From Actinophytocola xanthii (GTDB lineage Bacteria > Actinomycetota > Actinomycetes > Mycobacteriales > Pseudonocardiaceae): DNA of 64,000 bases. The DNA lies in assembly GCF_001921205.1 (NCBI RefSeq), contig NZ_MSIE01000001.1:1-64000 (forward strand), in the 5' to 3' direction. The notes beneath the pieces were generated by a model. That model did no database searches. It saw only the letters and a program-made list of their open reading frames with translations, and was not told the DNA's origin. The position numbers and the translations under genes are program-made. The number at the start of each line of letters is the position of its first letter. Within the stretch, counting starts at the first letter, position 1. Of the stretch, positions 8,258 to 17,206 are shown in pieces.

Positions 8258-9556
8258 TCAGCTCGTGGTGGGCAGGCTTCCCAGCTGGCTGGACAGCCAG
8301 CTGGACTGGTCCTTGAGCCGGCCGAGTGCGGTCTCGAGGTTCGTGTACTGGCGCTGGAGGCTGACCTTCTTGGCGGCGAGACGCGTGTCCCAGTCGTCGA
8401 TCTCCTTGTTGAGCCGACGCATCGTGGTGTCACCGCCCTGAACGGCGAGGGTGAGCTTGCCACTCGTCGAGTCGGTCGCGTCGACGGCGATCTTGCGGTA
8501 GGTCTCGGCGAAGCCGCCCTTGACGGCGGTCTGCACCTTGGCCGGGTTCGCCTCGTAGGCGGCGAGGAACGCGGCCCGGTCGAACGACAGCGTGCCGGAC
8601 CGGTCCAGCTTGACGCCCACCCCGCTGAGGCTGCCGAACCCGGAGACGCCGTTGCTGACGCCGGACTGGAGCTGCTGGCGCAGCCCTCTGGTCAGCGAGT
8701 TGCCGGTGAGCGGCCCGCCGGTCTTGGTCGCGCTGTTGTAGGAGCTGGCCGAGTCGATCTGCAGGGCGGCGGAGTTGATGGCGGAGACGAGCGCCTGCAT
8801 CGCGTCGGCGAGCGCGCCCGTGTCCGGTGAGGTGCTCACGGTGACGTTGTTGGCGACGGCTGTCGCGCGGATCGTCACCCCGGGCAGCAACCCGCTGAAC
8901 GTGTTGTCCTTGCTCGTGAGCTTGTAGCCGCCGGCGGCGGCGTCGCCGACGGTCAGCTCCGCGTCGGCCCCCTGGGACAGCACGGAGGTCGGCTGGGAGA
9001 GCCCCGACACCGTGAACGCCTGGGCGGCGCCGGTGGAGGCGGAGGAGAACTGGACGACCGGACCGTCGCTGGTGGTGAGAACGCTGGCACGCACGCCGAG
9101 GTTCTTGGCGTTGACCGCGTCGGCGAGGCCCTGCGGGGTGTCGGTCGTGACCGCGATGTTGGTGGCGGTGCCGCCGACGGTGAGGGTCACCGAGCCGTTC
9201 GTCGTCATCGACCCTGAGGTCGGCGCCTTGCTGGTGACCACGTGCTGGGAGGCCAGGCGGACCACGTTGAAGGTCGCCGAGCCGGTGGTGGCCGCGGTGC
9301 TGGCCGATGCCGAGACCGCGGAGGAGTTGGAGCTGGTGGCCTTCACACCCTGCCAGGTGTTGGCGGAGGTGAGGGCTTCGGCCGCGGAACGGACCGCGAC
9401 CATCCGGGCGTTGACACCCTGGTAGGCGTTCTGCACCGTCTTGTGCTCGGAGACCTTCGTCTTCAGCCGGCTCTGGGGAGCACCCTCGACCTGCAACAGC
9501 TGGCTGATGATGGTCGTGGTGTCGAGTCCCGTGACGAGTCCGTCGACGCTTGCCAT
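8258..9556 (-). CDS. fliD: Flagellar filament cap protein FliD
   Basis: 432 residues. N-terminal FliD signature (DGLVTGLDTTTIISQLL), central Ser/Thr/Ala-rich domains, and a C-terminal coiled-coil region (LAAKKVSLQRQYTNLETALG) as in HAP2 proteins. FliD caps the filament tip and helps flagellin fold and add. The gene lies after fliC but is separated from it by a strong hairpin, so it needs its own promoter or read-through; a CCGAT element is present at 9614-9621 without a clear upstream partner. Confidence 0.95.
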   Translation of the reverse strand: MASVDGLVTGLDTTTIISQLLQVEGAPQSRLKTKVSEHKTVQNAYQGVNARMVAVRSAAEALTSANTWQGVKATSSNSSAVSASASTAATTGSATFNVVRLASQHVVTSKAPTSGSMTTNGSVTLTVGGTATNIAVTTDTPQGLADAVNAKNLGVRASVLTTSDGPVVQFSSASTGAAQAFTVSGLSQPTSVLSQGADAELTVGDAAAGGYKLTSKDNTFSGLLPGVTIRATAVANNVTVSTSPDTGALADAMQALVSAINSAALQIDSASSYNSATKTGGPLTGNSLTRGLRQQLQSGVSNGVSGFGSLSGVGVKLDRSGTLSFDRAAFLAAYEANPAKVQTAVKGGFAETYRKIAVDATDSTSGKLTLAVQGGDTTMRRLNKEIDDWDTRLAAKKVSLQRQYTNLETALGRLKDQSSWLSSQLGSLPTTS

Positions 9557-9647
9557 GTGTCCGTTCCCTTACCCGTTCCTGGATGTGCTTACGACGGTGT
9601 GGTGTGGACTGTGTAATCGGAACAATGCTGGCCAGGCCAGCCAGGAA

Positions 9648-9678
9648 GCCGGGAGGGCGGGGGCATCGCCCTCCCGGC
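9648..9678 (-). terminator. Intrinsic terminator after fliC
   Basis: Perfect 12-base-pair stem (9648-9659 with 9667-9678), all but fully G/C, around a 7-base loop, starting 11 bases after the fliC stop codon. Only a short TT follows in the minus direction, which is common for terminators in high-GC actinobacteria. It should let flagellin be made in large excess over fliD. Confidence 0.8.
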
Positions 9679-9688
9679 TGCCCCGTTA

Positions 9689-10864
9689 TCAGCCGCGCAG
9701 CAGCTGCAGCACGGACTGCGGGGCCTGGTTGGCCTGGGCCAGCATCGCGGTGCCGGCCTGCGACAGGATCTGCGACCGGGTGAACTTGACCATCTCGTTG
9801 GCCATGTCGGTGTCGGTGATCGCCGACTTGGACGCCGAGAGGTTCTCCACCTGGACGTTGATGTTGTTGATCGTGTGCTCGAACCGGTTCTGGTAGGCAC
9901 CGAGCTGAGCACGCGCCGTCGACAGGCTCTTGATCGCGTTGTCCAGCGAGGTGATCGCGTTCTGGGCGTTCACCGTGCTGTCCACCTTGACCGTGGAACC
10001 GACGCCGAGGCCGGCGCTGTCGAACCCGGTGGCGGTCGAGCCGCTGACACCCGCCGTGGCGGTGCCCGCGGTCAGACCGGCCGCGCTCGAGGTGACCGAG
10101 ATCGTCTCGTCGGCGGCGACCTTCGAGGCGATCTTCAGCGTGCCGGACTCGTTGGTGGCAACGAACGACGAGCGGAAGCCCTCGTTGCCGTTGAGCTGGC
10201 TGACCACGTCGTCGAGGTCAGCCGGGTTGCTCAGCTTCACCGTGGCGCCGGTGCCGTTCAGCGTGGCCGAGATGGTCTCGCCGTCAAGGGCGTTGCTGAA
10301 CGTGCCGGTCACGGTGTTGCTGGCCTTGGTGCCGGTCGTACCGAACACCGACGCGTCGAGCTTGACGTCGATCCGGTCGTCCATCGTGTTGTTGGCGCCG
10401 ACCTGGAACGTGCCTTCGTACGCGGTGCCGCCAGGAGTACCCACCGACAGCAGCTTCTGGCCGCCGAAGGAGGTCGTCTTGGCGATCCGGTCCAGCTCGC
10501 TCTGGAGCTGGCCGAACTCGGTCTGGGCCGCGGCCTGGGCGTTGGTGTCCTGGGAGCCGCCGTTGGCAGCCTGCACCGCGAGGTCACGCATGCGCTGCAG
10601 GATTTCCGCCGACTCGTTCAGGGCACCGTCCGCCGTCTGGACGACGTTGACGCCGTCCTGGGCGTTGCGGGTCGCGACCTTCAGGCCACCGATCTGGGAC
10701 TGGAGCCCCTGGGCGATCGAGAGGCCGGCGGCGTCGTCAGCTGCCCGGTTGATCCGGAGGCCAGACGACAGCTTCTCCAGGGATCCCTGCATCTGCTTGT
10801 CGTTGACCGACAGGTTCCGGTAGGCGTTCATTGCCGCGATGTTGGAATTGATGCGCAGACTCAT
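9689..10864 (-). CDS. fliC: Flagellin
   Basis: 391 residues. Conserved D0/D1 ends: N-terminal SLRINSNIAAMNAYRNLSVN and LSSGLRINRAADDAAGLSIA, and C-terminal helix ending ANQAPQSVLQLLRG. The central region (about 175-300) is Thr/Ser/Gly-rich, exposed and variable. It is the only flagellin gene in the window and forms the filament. The start has a near-perfect ribosome-binding site, AAGGAGG, 8 bases upstream. A FliA-type promoter and ANGGA motifs in the leader point to sigma-28 transcription and CsrA control of translation. Confidence 0.97.
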   Translation of the reverse strand: MSLRINSNIAAMNAYRNLSVNDKQMQGSLEKLSSGLRINRAADDAAGLSIAQGLQSQIGGLKVATRNAQDGVNVVQTADGALNESAEILQRMRDLAVQAANGGSQDTNAQAAAQTEFGQLQSELDRIAKTTSFGGQKLLSVGTPGGTAYEGTFQVGANNTMDDRIDVKLDASVFGTTGTKASNTVTGTFSNALDGETISATLNGTGATVKLSNPADLDDVVSQLNGNEGFRSSFVATNESGTLKIASKVAADETISVTSSAAGLTAGTATAGVSGSTATGFDSAGLGVGSTVKVDSTVNAQNAITSLDNAIKSLSTARAQLGAYQNRFEHTINNINVQVENLSASKSAITDTDMANEMVKFTRSQILSQAGTAMLAQANQAPQSVLQLLRG

Positions 10865-10874
10865 TGAAATTTCC

Positions 10875-10906
10875 TCCTTGAATCGAGTCCTTGCCGGTCC
10901 CTCCGT
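10875..10906 (-). promoter_or_regulatory. Candidate CsrA-binding sites in the fliC leader
   Basis: Within about 50 bases of leader the mRNA has three ANGGA motifs: ACGGA (10902-10906), AAGGA (10888-10892) and AAGGA (10875-10879), the last inside the ribosome-binding site. Two or more spaced GGA motifs, one covering the Shine-Dalgarno, is the arrangement by which CsrA blocks flagellin translation in Bacillus subtilis. csrA and its antagonist fliW lie 5 kb away in the same island. Confidence 0.55.
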
Positions 10907-10922
10907 GGTCCGGCACCCGTAC

Positions 10923-10949
10923 TCATCGGACAGTGGGGGGTTGTCTTGA
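10923..10949 (-). promoter_or_regulatory. FliA/WhiG-type promoter for fliC
   Basis: Minus strand: TCAA, 15 bases, TCCGATGA. It lies 59 bases upstream of the fliC start, placing the transcript start about 50 bases before the ATG, which gives a leader long enough for the ANGGA sites. Same spacing as the flgB and flgN elements. Confidence 0.78.
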
Positions 10950-10970
10950 GGTTTTCGAGTACGAGTTTTT

Positions 10971-11843
10971 TCAGGCGGTGCGAGCGACCGGCATACCGGT
11001 CGCCGTGGTCTGGGCCAGGCGGGTGCGCAGCGTGCCGTGCGCGGCCACTGCCGCGTAGTAGGAGGCACGCCGACGCGCGGCGCAGCCCTCGGGACGGGTG
11101 GCCGAGGCCACCCGCTCCGGGTCCAGTGCGGCGTTCATGCCGTCGCGCAACAGCGCGGTGGCCTCGGAACGCAGCTGGGAGACGCGGGACTCGGTGACAC
11201 CGAACTCCTCGGCCAGCTCGCTCATCGACCGGTTCTGGAAGTAGTAGGCCTCGATGACGGCCTTGAGCCGCTCAGGGAGGTTGGCGATCGCGTCGTGCAG
11301 GTAGCCCACGCGCTCGCGGTCGAGGACCATGTCCTCTGGGGAGGGTCCGTTGTGCGCGGTGGCGGTACCGGCGCCGTCGACCCCGTCGGGGAAGGCGGCC
11401 TGCAGGCTGAGCAGCGTCGCGCGCTGCACGTCGTCGCGGACCGCCACGACCTGGCGGGCGTCGGTGTCCAGCCGGGTGGCGAGCTCGGCGGCGGTGGGCA
11501 CCCGGCCGTGGTCGGCGACGAACTTGTCCCGCTCGGCCTCGATCCGGCGGACCTTGCCCCGCACCGAGCGGCTCGCCCAGTCCAGCCCGCGCAGCTCGTC
11601 GAGCAGGGCGCCGCGGATGCGCATCGAGGCGAAGGCGCCGAACGGGGCGCCGCGGGAGGGGTCGAAGCCGCGGGCGGCGGTGACGAGGGCCTCGGAGCCG
11701 GCCGAGAACAGGTCCTCGCGGCGGACGTGCGCCGGAACCCGGGCGAGCATCTCGCGGACCAGGTGACCGACCATCGGGAGGTGGGCCGTGACCAGCTCGT
11801 CCACGGTGGACGCCGGCTGCTGGGGCTGGGCTGGCTTCGTCAT
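10971..11843 (-). CDS. fliA: Flagellar/developmental sigma factor of the FliA-WhiG type
   Basis: 290 residues. Region 2 (about 17-90, with REDLFSAGSEALVTAARGFD), region 3 (GKVRRIEAER to LATRLDT) and region 4 with a helix-turn-helix (MSELAEEFGVTESRVSQLRS). FliA and WhiG proteins direct RNA polymerase to TAAA-N15-GCCGATAA promoters. The gene sits between fliC and the divergent flgN operon, both preceded by such elements, so it probably drives the whole island. The tail after region 4 (about 50 residues) is longer than usual. No flgM-like anti-sigma gene is visible in the window. Confidence 0.93.
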   Translation of the reverse strand: MTKPAQPQQPASTVDELVTAHLPMVGHLVREMLARVPAHVRREDLFSAGSEALVTAARGFDPSRGAPFGAFASMRIRGALLDELRGLDWASRSVRGKVRRIEAERDKFVADHGRVPTAAELATRLDTDARQVVAVRDDVQRATLLSLQAAFPDGVDGAGTATAHNGPSPEDMVLDRERVGYLHDAIANLPERLKAVIEAYYFQNRSMSELAEEFGVTESRVSQLRSEATALLRDGMNAALDPERVASATRPEGCAARRRASYYAAVAAHGTLRTRLAQTTATGMPVARTA

Positions 11844-11963
11844 GGTGGTGGTCCTCTCGCTGGTCGCCGTCCTCGGTGCGGCGATTTCCAGCCTCGGGCG
11901 CCACGGGTGCAGCTCGGTTGCCTCCTCGGTTGTCGTTCCGTTGTGGATCGGCCGAAAAAGTCC

Positions 11964-11990
11964 TCAGGTGCGTCCCGGCCCTGCCGATGG
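11964..11990 (+). promoter_or_regulatory. FliA/WhiG-type promoter for the flgN-flgK-flgL-fliW-csrA operon
   Basis: Plus strand: TCAG, 15 bases, GCCGATGG, ending 42 bases upstream of the flgN start. The same TCAR-N15-KCCGAT layout is found before fliC and flgB. Confidence 0.75.
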
Positions 11991-12032
11991 GAGCTGTAGC
12001 AGGCAAGAGGCAGCAGGTCGGGAGGGCTTTTT

Positions 12033-12518
12033 ATGAGCGTCGTGGAAACGTCCACGATCTTGTGGCGGCAGCGGGAGCTTCTCTCGATGCTGCTGTTCAA
12101 ACTGGATGTGGAGAGCCTTGTACTGTCCGCGGGACGCAGCCGCTGGCTGGGCGCGGCCACCTACGAGGTCGAGCTGGTTCTCGAGCAGGTACGCGAGAAC
12201 GAGGTGCTCCGAGCGATCGCCGTCGACGAGCTCGCCGACCTCCTGGGACTCCCGCCGGGTCCCAGCCTGGCCGACCTCACCGACGCCCTCGACGAGCCAT
12301 GGCGTTCCACCTTCGCCGACCACCGCAAGGAGCTGATCTCGCTCTCCGCCGAGATCGACGCCGCGGTGCGCACCAACCGCGGCCTGCTCACCTCCGGCCA
12401 GCGCGCGGTCCAGGAGGCCCTGCACACGGTCACCGGCTCGAGCGACCTCTACCGGCAGGACGGCACCACTGCCCCGGCAGGCCACCGCTCCGCCCGACTC
12501 TTCGACGAGGCCATCTGA
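12033..12518 (+). CDS. flgN: FlgN-like chaperone for hook-filament junction proteins
   Basis: 161 residues, helical, with the FlgN-type N-terminus LWRQRELLSMLLFKLDVESL. FlgN keeps FlgK and FlgL soluble before export. It is immediately upstream of flgK, which starts on the last base of its stop codon (TGATG). A GGGAGGG ribosome-binding site precedes the ATG. FlgN proteins diverge strongly, so the call rests on the N-terminal pattern and position. Confidence 0.85.
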   Translation: MSVVETSTILWRQRELLSMLLFKLDVESLVLSAGRSRWLGAATYEVELVLEQVRENEVLRAIAVDELADLLGLPPGPSLADLTDALDEPWRSTFADHRKELISLSAEIDAAVRTNRGLLTSGQRAVQEALHTVTGSSDLYRQDGTTAPAGHRSARLFDEAI

Positions 12519-13891
12519 TGAGCACGTTCTCCGGGCTGAACACGGCCCTGACCGGGCTGCGCGCCCAGCGCCAGGGCCTCGAGCTCGCCGGCCAGAACAT
12601 CACCAACGCCAACACCGAGGGCTACAGCCGCCAGCGGGTCGAGCTGACCGCGGTCGGCGGCGCCACCGCCGCCATGTACGCCACGGCCGGTACCGACACC
12701 GGCGGGGTCGTGGTCTCCCAGGTCACCCGCATCCGCGACGCCTACCTCGAGGCCAGGGGGCACACCGAGCACGAGCGGCAGGCCGGCCTCGGTCAGCAGT
12801 ACCTGGTCATCTCCGAGATCGAGCGCGTGTTCTCCGAGCCGAGCGTGAACGGCCTGCAGGCCAAGCTCAGCCAGCTCTCGGACGGCTTCGCCGACGTCGC
12901 GGACAGCCCCGGCGACTCCGCCGCCCGCACCCAGCTGCTCACCCGGGCGAGCATCGTCACGGCCTCGCTCAACTCGAGCGCCACCGAGCTCTCCGGGCAG
13001 TACACCGCCCGCCGCGACCAGCTGACCGCCACGGTCGACGAGGTCAACAACGCGGCCGCCCGCCTCGCCGCGCTGAACGAGACCGTGTCCCGGGCGACGC
13101 TGGCCGGCGTGAGCACCAGCGAGCTCAGCGACCAGCGGGACCTGCTCGCCATGCACCTGGTCGAGCTGACCGGCGGGACCGTGTCCCGCGGGCCGAACAA
13201 CTCCCTCAACGTCTCGATCGGCGGCAGCCCGCTGGTCAGCGGCATCACCGCGCGCTCGCTCGTCGCCACCGGCAGCACGACGCTGGCCGGTCAGGCAGGC
13301 GACCCGGTGGGGCTGCGCTGGTCCGACACGAACACCGCGGCCGGACCCGTCGGAGGCCAGATCGGGGCGCAGCTCGGCTCGCTCAACACCACGCTGCCCA
13401 GCTACCTGGGCGACCTCGACCGCGTCGCGGCCACCCTGGCCAGCTCGGTCAACGGCCTGCACACGACGGGCTACACGTCGGCGGGCGCCCAGGGTGGTGC
13501 CTTCTTCTCCGGCACCACCGCCGCGAGCATCTCCGTCGCGATCACCGACCCGAGCGCGGTGGCCGTCTCCAGCAGCGCGTCGCTCGCCCTGGACGGCGGC
13601 GTCGGCGACCGGCTCGCCCAGCTGGGCGGCACCGCGGGCAGCGCCGACGACGTCTACCGGGTCGTGGTGTCCCGCCTCGGCGGGCACGTCCAGTCGACCG
13701 AGCAGCTGCTCAACACCCAGAACGCGATCACGAACCAGGTGGACTCCGCGCGGCTGTCCAGCGCCGGGGTCAACATCGACGAGGAGCTGACCTCGATGCT
13801 CACCTACCAGCGGGCCTACGAGGCGTCGGCGCGGACCATGAGCGCCATCGACTCGATGCTCGACACGCTGATCAACCGGACGGGGGTCTGA
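12518..13891 (+). CDS. flgK: Flagellar hook-associated protein FlgK (HAP1)
   Basis: 457 residues. N-terminal signature GLNTALTGLRAQRQGLELAG followed by NITNANTEGYSRQRV, and C-terminal YQRAYEASARTMSAIDSMLD, both diagnostic of FlgK. FlgK is the first hook-filament junction protein. It is translationally coupled to flgN upstream and 2 bases from flgL downstream. Confidence 0.96.
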   Translation: MSTFSGLNTALTGLRAQRQGLELAGQNITNANTEGYSRQRVELTAVGGATAAMYATAGTDTGGVVVSQVTRIRDAYLEARGHTEHERQAGLGQQYLVISEIERVFSEPSVNGLQAKLSQLSDGFADVADSPGDSAARTQLLTRASIVTASLNSSATELSGQYTARRDQLTATVDEVNNAAARLAALNETVSRATLAGVSTSELSDQRDLLAMHLVELTGGTVSRGPNNSLNVSIGGSPLVSGITARSLVATGSTTLAGQAGDPVGLRWSDTNTAAGPVGGQIGAQLGSLNTTLPSYLGDLDRVAATLASSVNGLHTTGYTSAGAQGGAFFSGTTAASISVAITDPSAVAVSSSASLALDGGVGDRLAQLGGTAGSADDVYRVVVSRLGGHVQSTEQLLNTQNAITNQVDSARLSSAGVNIDEELTSMLTYQRAYEASARTMSAIDSMLDTLINRTGV

Positions 13892-13893
13892 CG

Positions 13894-14787
13894 ATGGTGT
13901 CGCTGAACCGGGTCACCGAGCAGTCGACCTCGGCCAGGGTGCTCGCCGGGCTGCAGAATGGGCAGAGCAGGCTCGAGCGGCTGCGCGAGCAGGTGACCAC
14001 CGGCAAGCAGGTCGGCAAGCCGTCCGACTCGCCGATCGGCACGATCTCGGCCATGGAGATCCGCTCCGACATGGCGACGCGTGGGCGCTACGCCCGCAGC
14101 GCGACCGACGGCGTGGCCCGGCTCGGCACTGCCGAGAACGCGCTCACCACCGCCAGCGACCTGATCAACCAGGTGCGCGACCGCGTGCTGCAGGGCATGT
14201 CCTCGCCGGCGGCCGGCGACCCGGCCGCCCGGGAGGCGATCGCCAGCGAGATCGCCGCGCTGCGCGACACCCTCCTGTCGGTCGGCAACACCACCTACCT
14301 CGGTCGCCCCGTGTTCGGCGGCACCACCTCCGGTGAGCAGGCGTTCGACACCACGACCGGGGCGTACATCGGCGACAGCGGCCAGGTCCAGCGCCGGGTG
14401 GCCGACGGCGTGCAGGTGCGCGTGGACGTGCCGGCCAGCGTGTTCGGCACTGGCTCCAACCAGCTCTTCGCGGTCCTGGACTCGGTCGTCGCCAAGATGA
14501 AGACCGACCCCACCACTCTGTCGGGTGACCTCGATCGGCTGGACTCGGCCCAGCGCGCCGTCAGCACGGAGATTGCCGGCGTGGGTACGCGCTACAGTCA
14601 GCTCACCTCGGCGAGCGACGCGGCGGAAGCCCAGACGGTCTCCCTGACCTCCCGGTTGTCCGACATCGAGGACGTGGACCTGGCGAAGGCGGTGATCGAC
14701 CTGCAGACGCAGAACGTGGGCTACGAGGCTGCCCTCGCCGCCACCGCGCGAGTGGTGCAACCCTCCCTGCTGGACTTCCTCCGATGA
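13894..14787 (+). CDS. flgL: Flagellar hook-associated protein FlgL (HAP3)
   Basis: 297 residues with flagellin-like ends: N-terminal RLERLREQVTTGKQVGKPSD and C-terminal LSDIEDVDLAKAVIDLQTQN. FlgL forms the second junction layer between FlgK and the filament. The stop overlaps the fliW start (ATGA). Confidence 0.95.
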   Translation: MVSLNRVTEQSTSARVLAGLQNGQSRLERLREQVTTGKQVGKPSDSPIGTISAMEIRSDMATRGRYARSATDGVARLGTAENALTTASDLINQVRDRVLQGMSSPAAGDPAAREAIASEIAALRDTLLSVGNTTYLGRPVFGGTTSGEQAFDTTTGAYIGDSGQVQRRVADGVQVRVDVPASVFGTGSNQLFAVLDSVVAKMKTDPTTLSGDLDRLDSAQRAVSTEIAGVGTRYSQLTSASDAAEAQTVSLTSRLSDIEDVDLAKAVIDLQTQNVGYEAALAATARVVQPSLLDFLR

Positions 14788-15194
14788 CGGCGACCGTGCT
14801 GGCCGAGCCGGAGCTGCCGACCATCGAGTTCACCAGCCCGATGCCCGGCTTTCCGGAGCACCGGCGGTTCGTCCTGGTCAACGCGGGCGAGGACGGGCTG
14901 ATCTACACGCTGCGCTCGGTGGACGACCCGGAGCTGCGGTTCCTGGTCGTCCCGCCCGCGCCGTTCTACCCGGACTACGCGCCCGAGGTGGGCGACCAGG
15001 TGATCGAGCAGCTGGCGAGCACCCGACCCGAGCGGGACCTGCTGGTGCTGCTGGTCGTCACCGTCGGCGAGCGCGCCGACGAGGCCACGGCCAACCTGCT
15101 CGCGCCGGTGATCCTCGACCGCTCGACCCGACGTGCGGTACAGGTCGTCCTGCAGGAGGATCTGCCGGTACGCGCCCCGCTGCTGGACGCGTAG
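14784..15194 (+). CDS. fliW: Flagellar assembly factor FliW
   Basis: 136 residues. Matches Fli[20 protein letters not shown], then [16 protein letters not shown] and LLVLLVVTV. FliW binds CsrA and lifts its block on flagellin translation; free flagellin in turn sequesters FliW, so flagellin production tracks secretion. It directly precedes csrA, the classic pair. Confidence 0.95.
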   Translation: MTATVLAEPELPTIEFTSPMPGFPEHRRFVLVNAGEDGLIYTLRSVDDPELRFLVVPPAPFYPDYAPEVGDQVIEQLASTRPERDLLVLLVVTVGERADEATANLLAPVILDRSTRRAVQVVLQEDLPVRAPLLDA

Positions 15195-15216
15195 GAACGA
15201 GAAGGGGACGAGGCGC

Positions 15217-15468
15217 ATGCTGGTGCTGACCCGCCGGGCCGGGGAGAGCGTCCGGATCGGCGACGAGGTCACGGTGACCGTGCTGGACGTGCGGGGGGAC
15301 GTCGTCCGGGTGGGCATCCAGGCGCCTCGCTCCGTTCCCGTGCACCGGGACGAGGTGTACCGGGAGCTGCGCGCGGCCAACCAACAGGCCGTCGTCTCCA
15401 GCGACGCCGCGGCCGACGCGCTCAGCGCCGCCCTGCGTCGAGCCGGGCGGACGGCGACGCACCCCTAG
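15217..15468 (+). CDS. csrA: Carbon storage/translation regulator CsrA
   Basis: 83 residues beginning [18 protein letters not shown], the CsrA RNA-binding fold, with VPVHRDEVY as the conserved VxRxE region (here HRDE). AAGGGGACGAGG precedes the ATG. The C-terminal tail (about 20 residues after the core) is of the length seen in FliW-regulated CsrA proteins. Likely target: the fliC leader at 10875-10906. The stop codon overlaps that of the convergent kinase gene. Confidence 0.95.
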   Translation: MLVLTRRAGESVRIGDEVTVTVLDVRGDVVRVGIQAPRSVPVHRDEVYRELRAANQQAVVSSDAAADALSAALRRAGRTATHP

Positions 15469-17036
15469 CCCGCACCCCTGGCCGGCAGGTAGACCCGGAT
15501 CGTCGCGCCGGTCGGCGCCGCCTCGACGTGCAGCTCGCCCCCGTGGCGCTTGGCGATGGACTGGGCCAGCGCGAGCCCGAGGCCGACCCCGATCCGGTCA
15601 GCACCGGGGCCCTGGCCCGACTCGGTCTCGGCGAGGATCGCCGTGAACACGTTGCCCGACTCCTCCGTGGGCAGGTCGGCACCGCTCACGATGAAGTTCC
15701 AGCAACCGTCGACGACCTCGTTGCGCACCGCGATCCGCGCGCCCGACCCGGAGGCGGCAACCGCCCCGGACAGCACGTAGTGGACCAGCTTGGCGAGCCA
15801 GTCGGGATCGCCGACGACCTGGCTGGGCCCCCCGTCGGCGCCCGCGTCGCTCACCGTCAGCTCGTGCGGGACACCCTCCTCGCGCAGCAGCCGCACCCGT
15901 TCGGCGAGTAGCTCGCTGGTGTCGACATCGTGTGCGGCCAACGGCAGCTGGTTCGCCTCGAGCCGCGCCAGCACGAGCAGGTACTCGACGATCACCATCA
16001 GACGACCGGTGTTGCGCGCGAGCGCGGCCACGATCTGGCCGCGGGTCTCCTCGTCGGCCACACCCTCGGCGAGCGCCTCGACGAGGCTCGACGCGGCCGT
16101 GAGCGGGGTGCGCAACTCGTGGGACACCGTGGCCAGGAACTGGTTCTTGAGCGTGCCCAGCTCCGCGAGCTCCCGGTTGCGCGCCTCGAGCGCGTGCCGG
16201 GCCGCCGCCCGCTCGGTGACGTCCCTGGCGAGCATCAGGTGTGCCCGGGTCCGGCCGTCGAGGGTGACCGGCAGGTAGTCGGCCTCGTAGATCTCGTCGT
16301 TGGGCACTGCGACCTCCTCGGCCAGCACCGGCCGACCCCCCGCGATGCCGCGCCGGGCGAACTCGATGGCCTCCCGCACGACCTCCCTCGCCTCCGGCGG
16401 CGCCCGATCGGCCAGCTCCGGCAGCGTGATGCCGGTCAGCGACCTCGGCTCGACCTCGTCGAGCCGCATGAAGGTCAGCGCCGTGGCGTTCACGTCCTCG
16501 ATCCGCAGCTCCTCGCCGACCAGCATGATCCCGACGTTGAGCGAGTCGATCAACGTGCGCAGCCGGGCCGACTCGACCCGCAGCCGCTCCTGGGTCTCCT
16601 GCAGCGAGTTCATGTCGATCGCGTAGCGGATCGCCTCCCGCCGAGCACGGGTGGGGTCCGCCTCCGCCAACCTGCCCGCGATCGCCTGCGCCACGACCTG
16701 TGCGGTCTGCATCAGCTCCGGGCGGGCCACGCCGGGCCCGGACAGCTCGAGCAGGTGCTCGTCGCCGACCGGAACCGCTGTCCTCCCGGCCTGGCGCGAG
16801 CGCGCGGTGCCGGTGGGGACGAGACGTGCGGAGATCACCCCGGGGAGGGTGGCTAGCTCGTTCACCACCTCGAGGATCGCGACGTCGTTTGCCCGCTGCT
16901 GGTCGGCGAGGCGGTGCAGCATCACACCGGTCCGCTCCACCAGCCACATCGGCCAGCCGCTGCTTGGTTTGGACGGATACGCGCCGTGCACGGCGTTGGG
17001 CACCGGTCGAATCACCTTCCCACTGCTGTCATCCAC
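15465..17036 (-). CDS. PAS-domain histidine kinase homologue with a degenerate ATP-binding domain
   Basis: 523 residues, soluble. A PAS-like domain (about 158-280), a HisKA dimerisation domain with [15 protein letters not shown] (phospho-acceptor His306), and an HATPase-like domain (about 380-520). The G2 box GVGLGLALA (483-491) is intact, but the N box, which should hold two Asn, reads [13 protein letters not shown] (417-429), and the DxGxG box is replaced by VSGADLP (450-456). Compared with the intact neighbour at 17207 these losses suggest it cannot bind or use ATP normally. Its role may be as a partner or decoy. The GTG at 17036 has no well placed ribosome-binding site; a GTG about 33 bases inside is possible. 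Confidence 0.85.
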   Translation of the reverse strand: MDDSSGKVIRPVPNAVHGAYPSKPSSGWPMWLVERTGVMLHRLADQQRANDVAILEVVNELATLPGVISARLVPTGTARSRQAGRTAVPVGDEHLLELSGPGVARPELMQTAQVVAQAIAGRLAEADPTRARREAIRYAIDMNSLQETQERLRVESARLRTLIDSLNVGIMLVGEELRIEDVNATALTFMRLDEVEPRSLTGITLPELADRAPPEAREVVREAIEFARRGIAGGRPVLAEEVAVPNDEIYEADYLPVTLDGRTRAHLMLARDVTERAAARHALEARNRELAELGTLKNQFLATVSHELRTPLTAASSLVEALAEGVADEETRGQIVAALARNTGRLMVIVEYLLVLARLEANQLPLAAHDVDTSELLAERVRLLREEGVPHELTVSDAGADGGPSQVVGDPDWLAKLVHYVLSGAVAASGSGARIAVRNEVVDGCWNFIVSGADLPTEESGNVFTAILAETESGQGPGADRIGVGLGLALAQSIAKRHGGELHVEAAPTGATIRVYLPARGAG

Positions 17037-17206
17037 GCGCGGCTCACAACGCCCCCTTCGGGTAGCCCTTCAGCACAACGCGCTACCAATTCCACAGTCG
17101 GGTGAACCTCATTGGAAATACCCGCCTCGGACCTGCCTGCACGTCTGTCTGCACGTACGGTGAACCTAGGCCATTCGGCGGGAATCCACAGAGGAGGCAG
17201 GTCGGC

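Noticed and set aside
9614-9621. TCCGATTA upstream of fliD as a fourth FliA promoter
   Set aside because: The -10 fits, but no TCAR or TAAA lies 14-16 bases upstream, so I did not list it as a promoter.
11945-11952. GCCGATCC on the minus strand upstream of fliA (autoregulation)
   Set aside because: No -35 partner at the right spacing.
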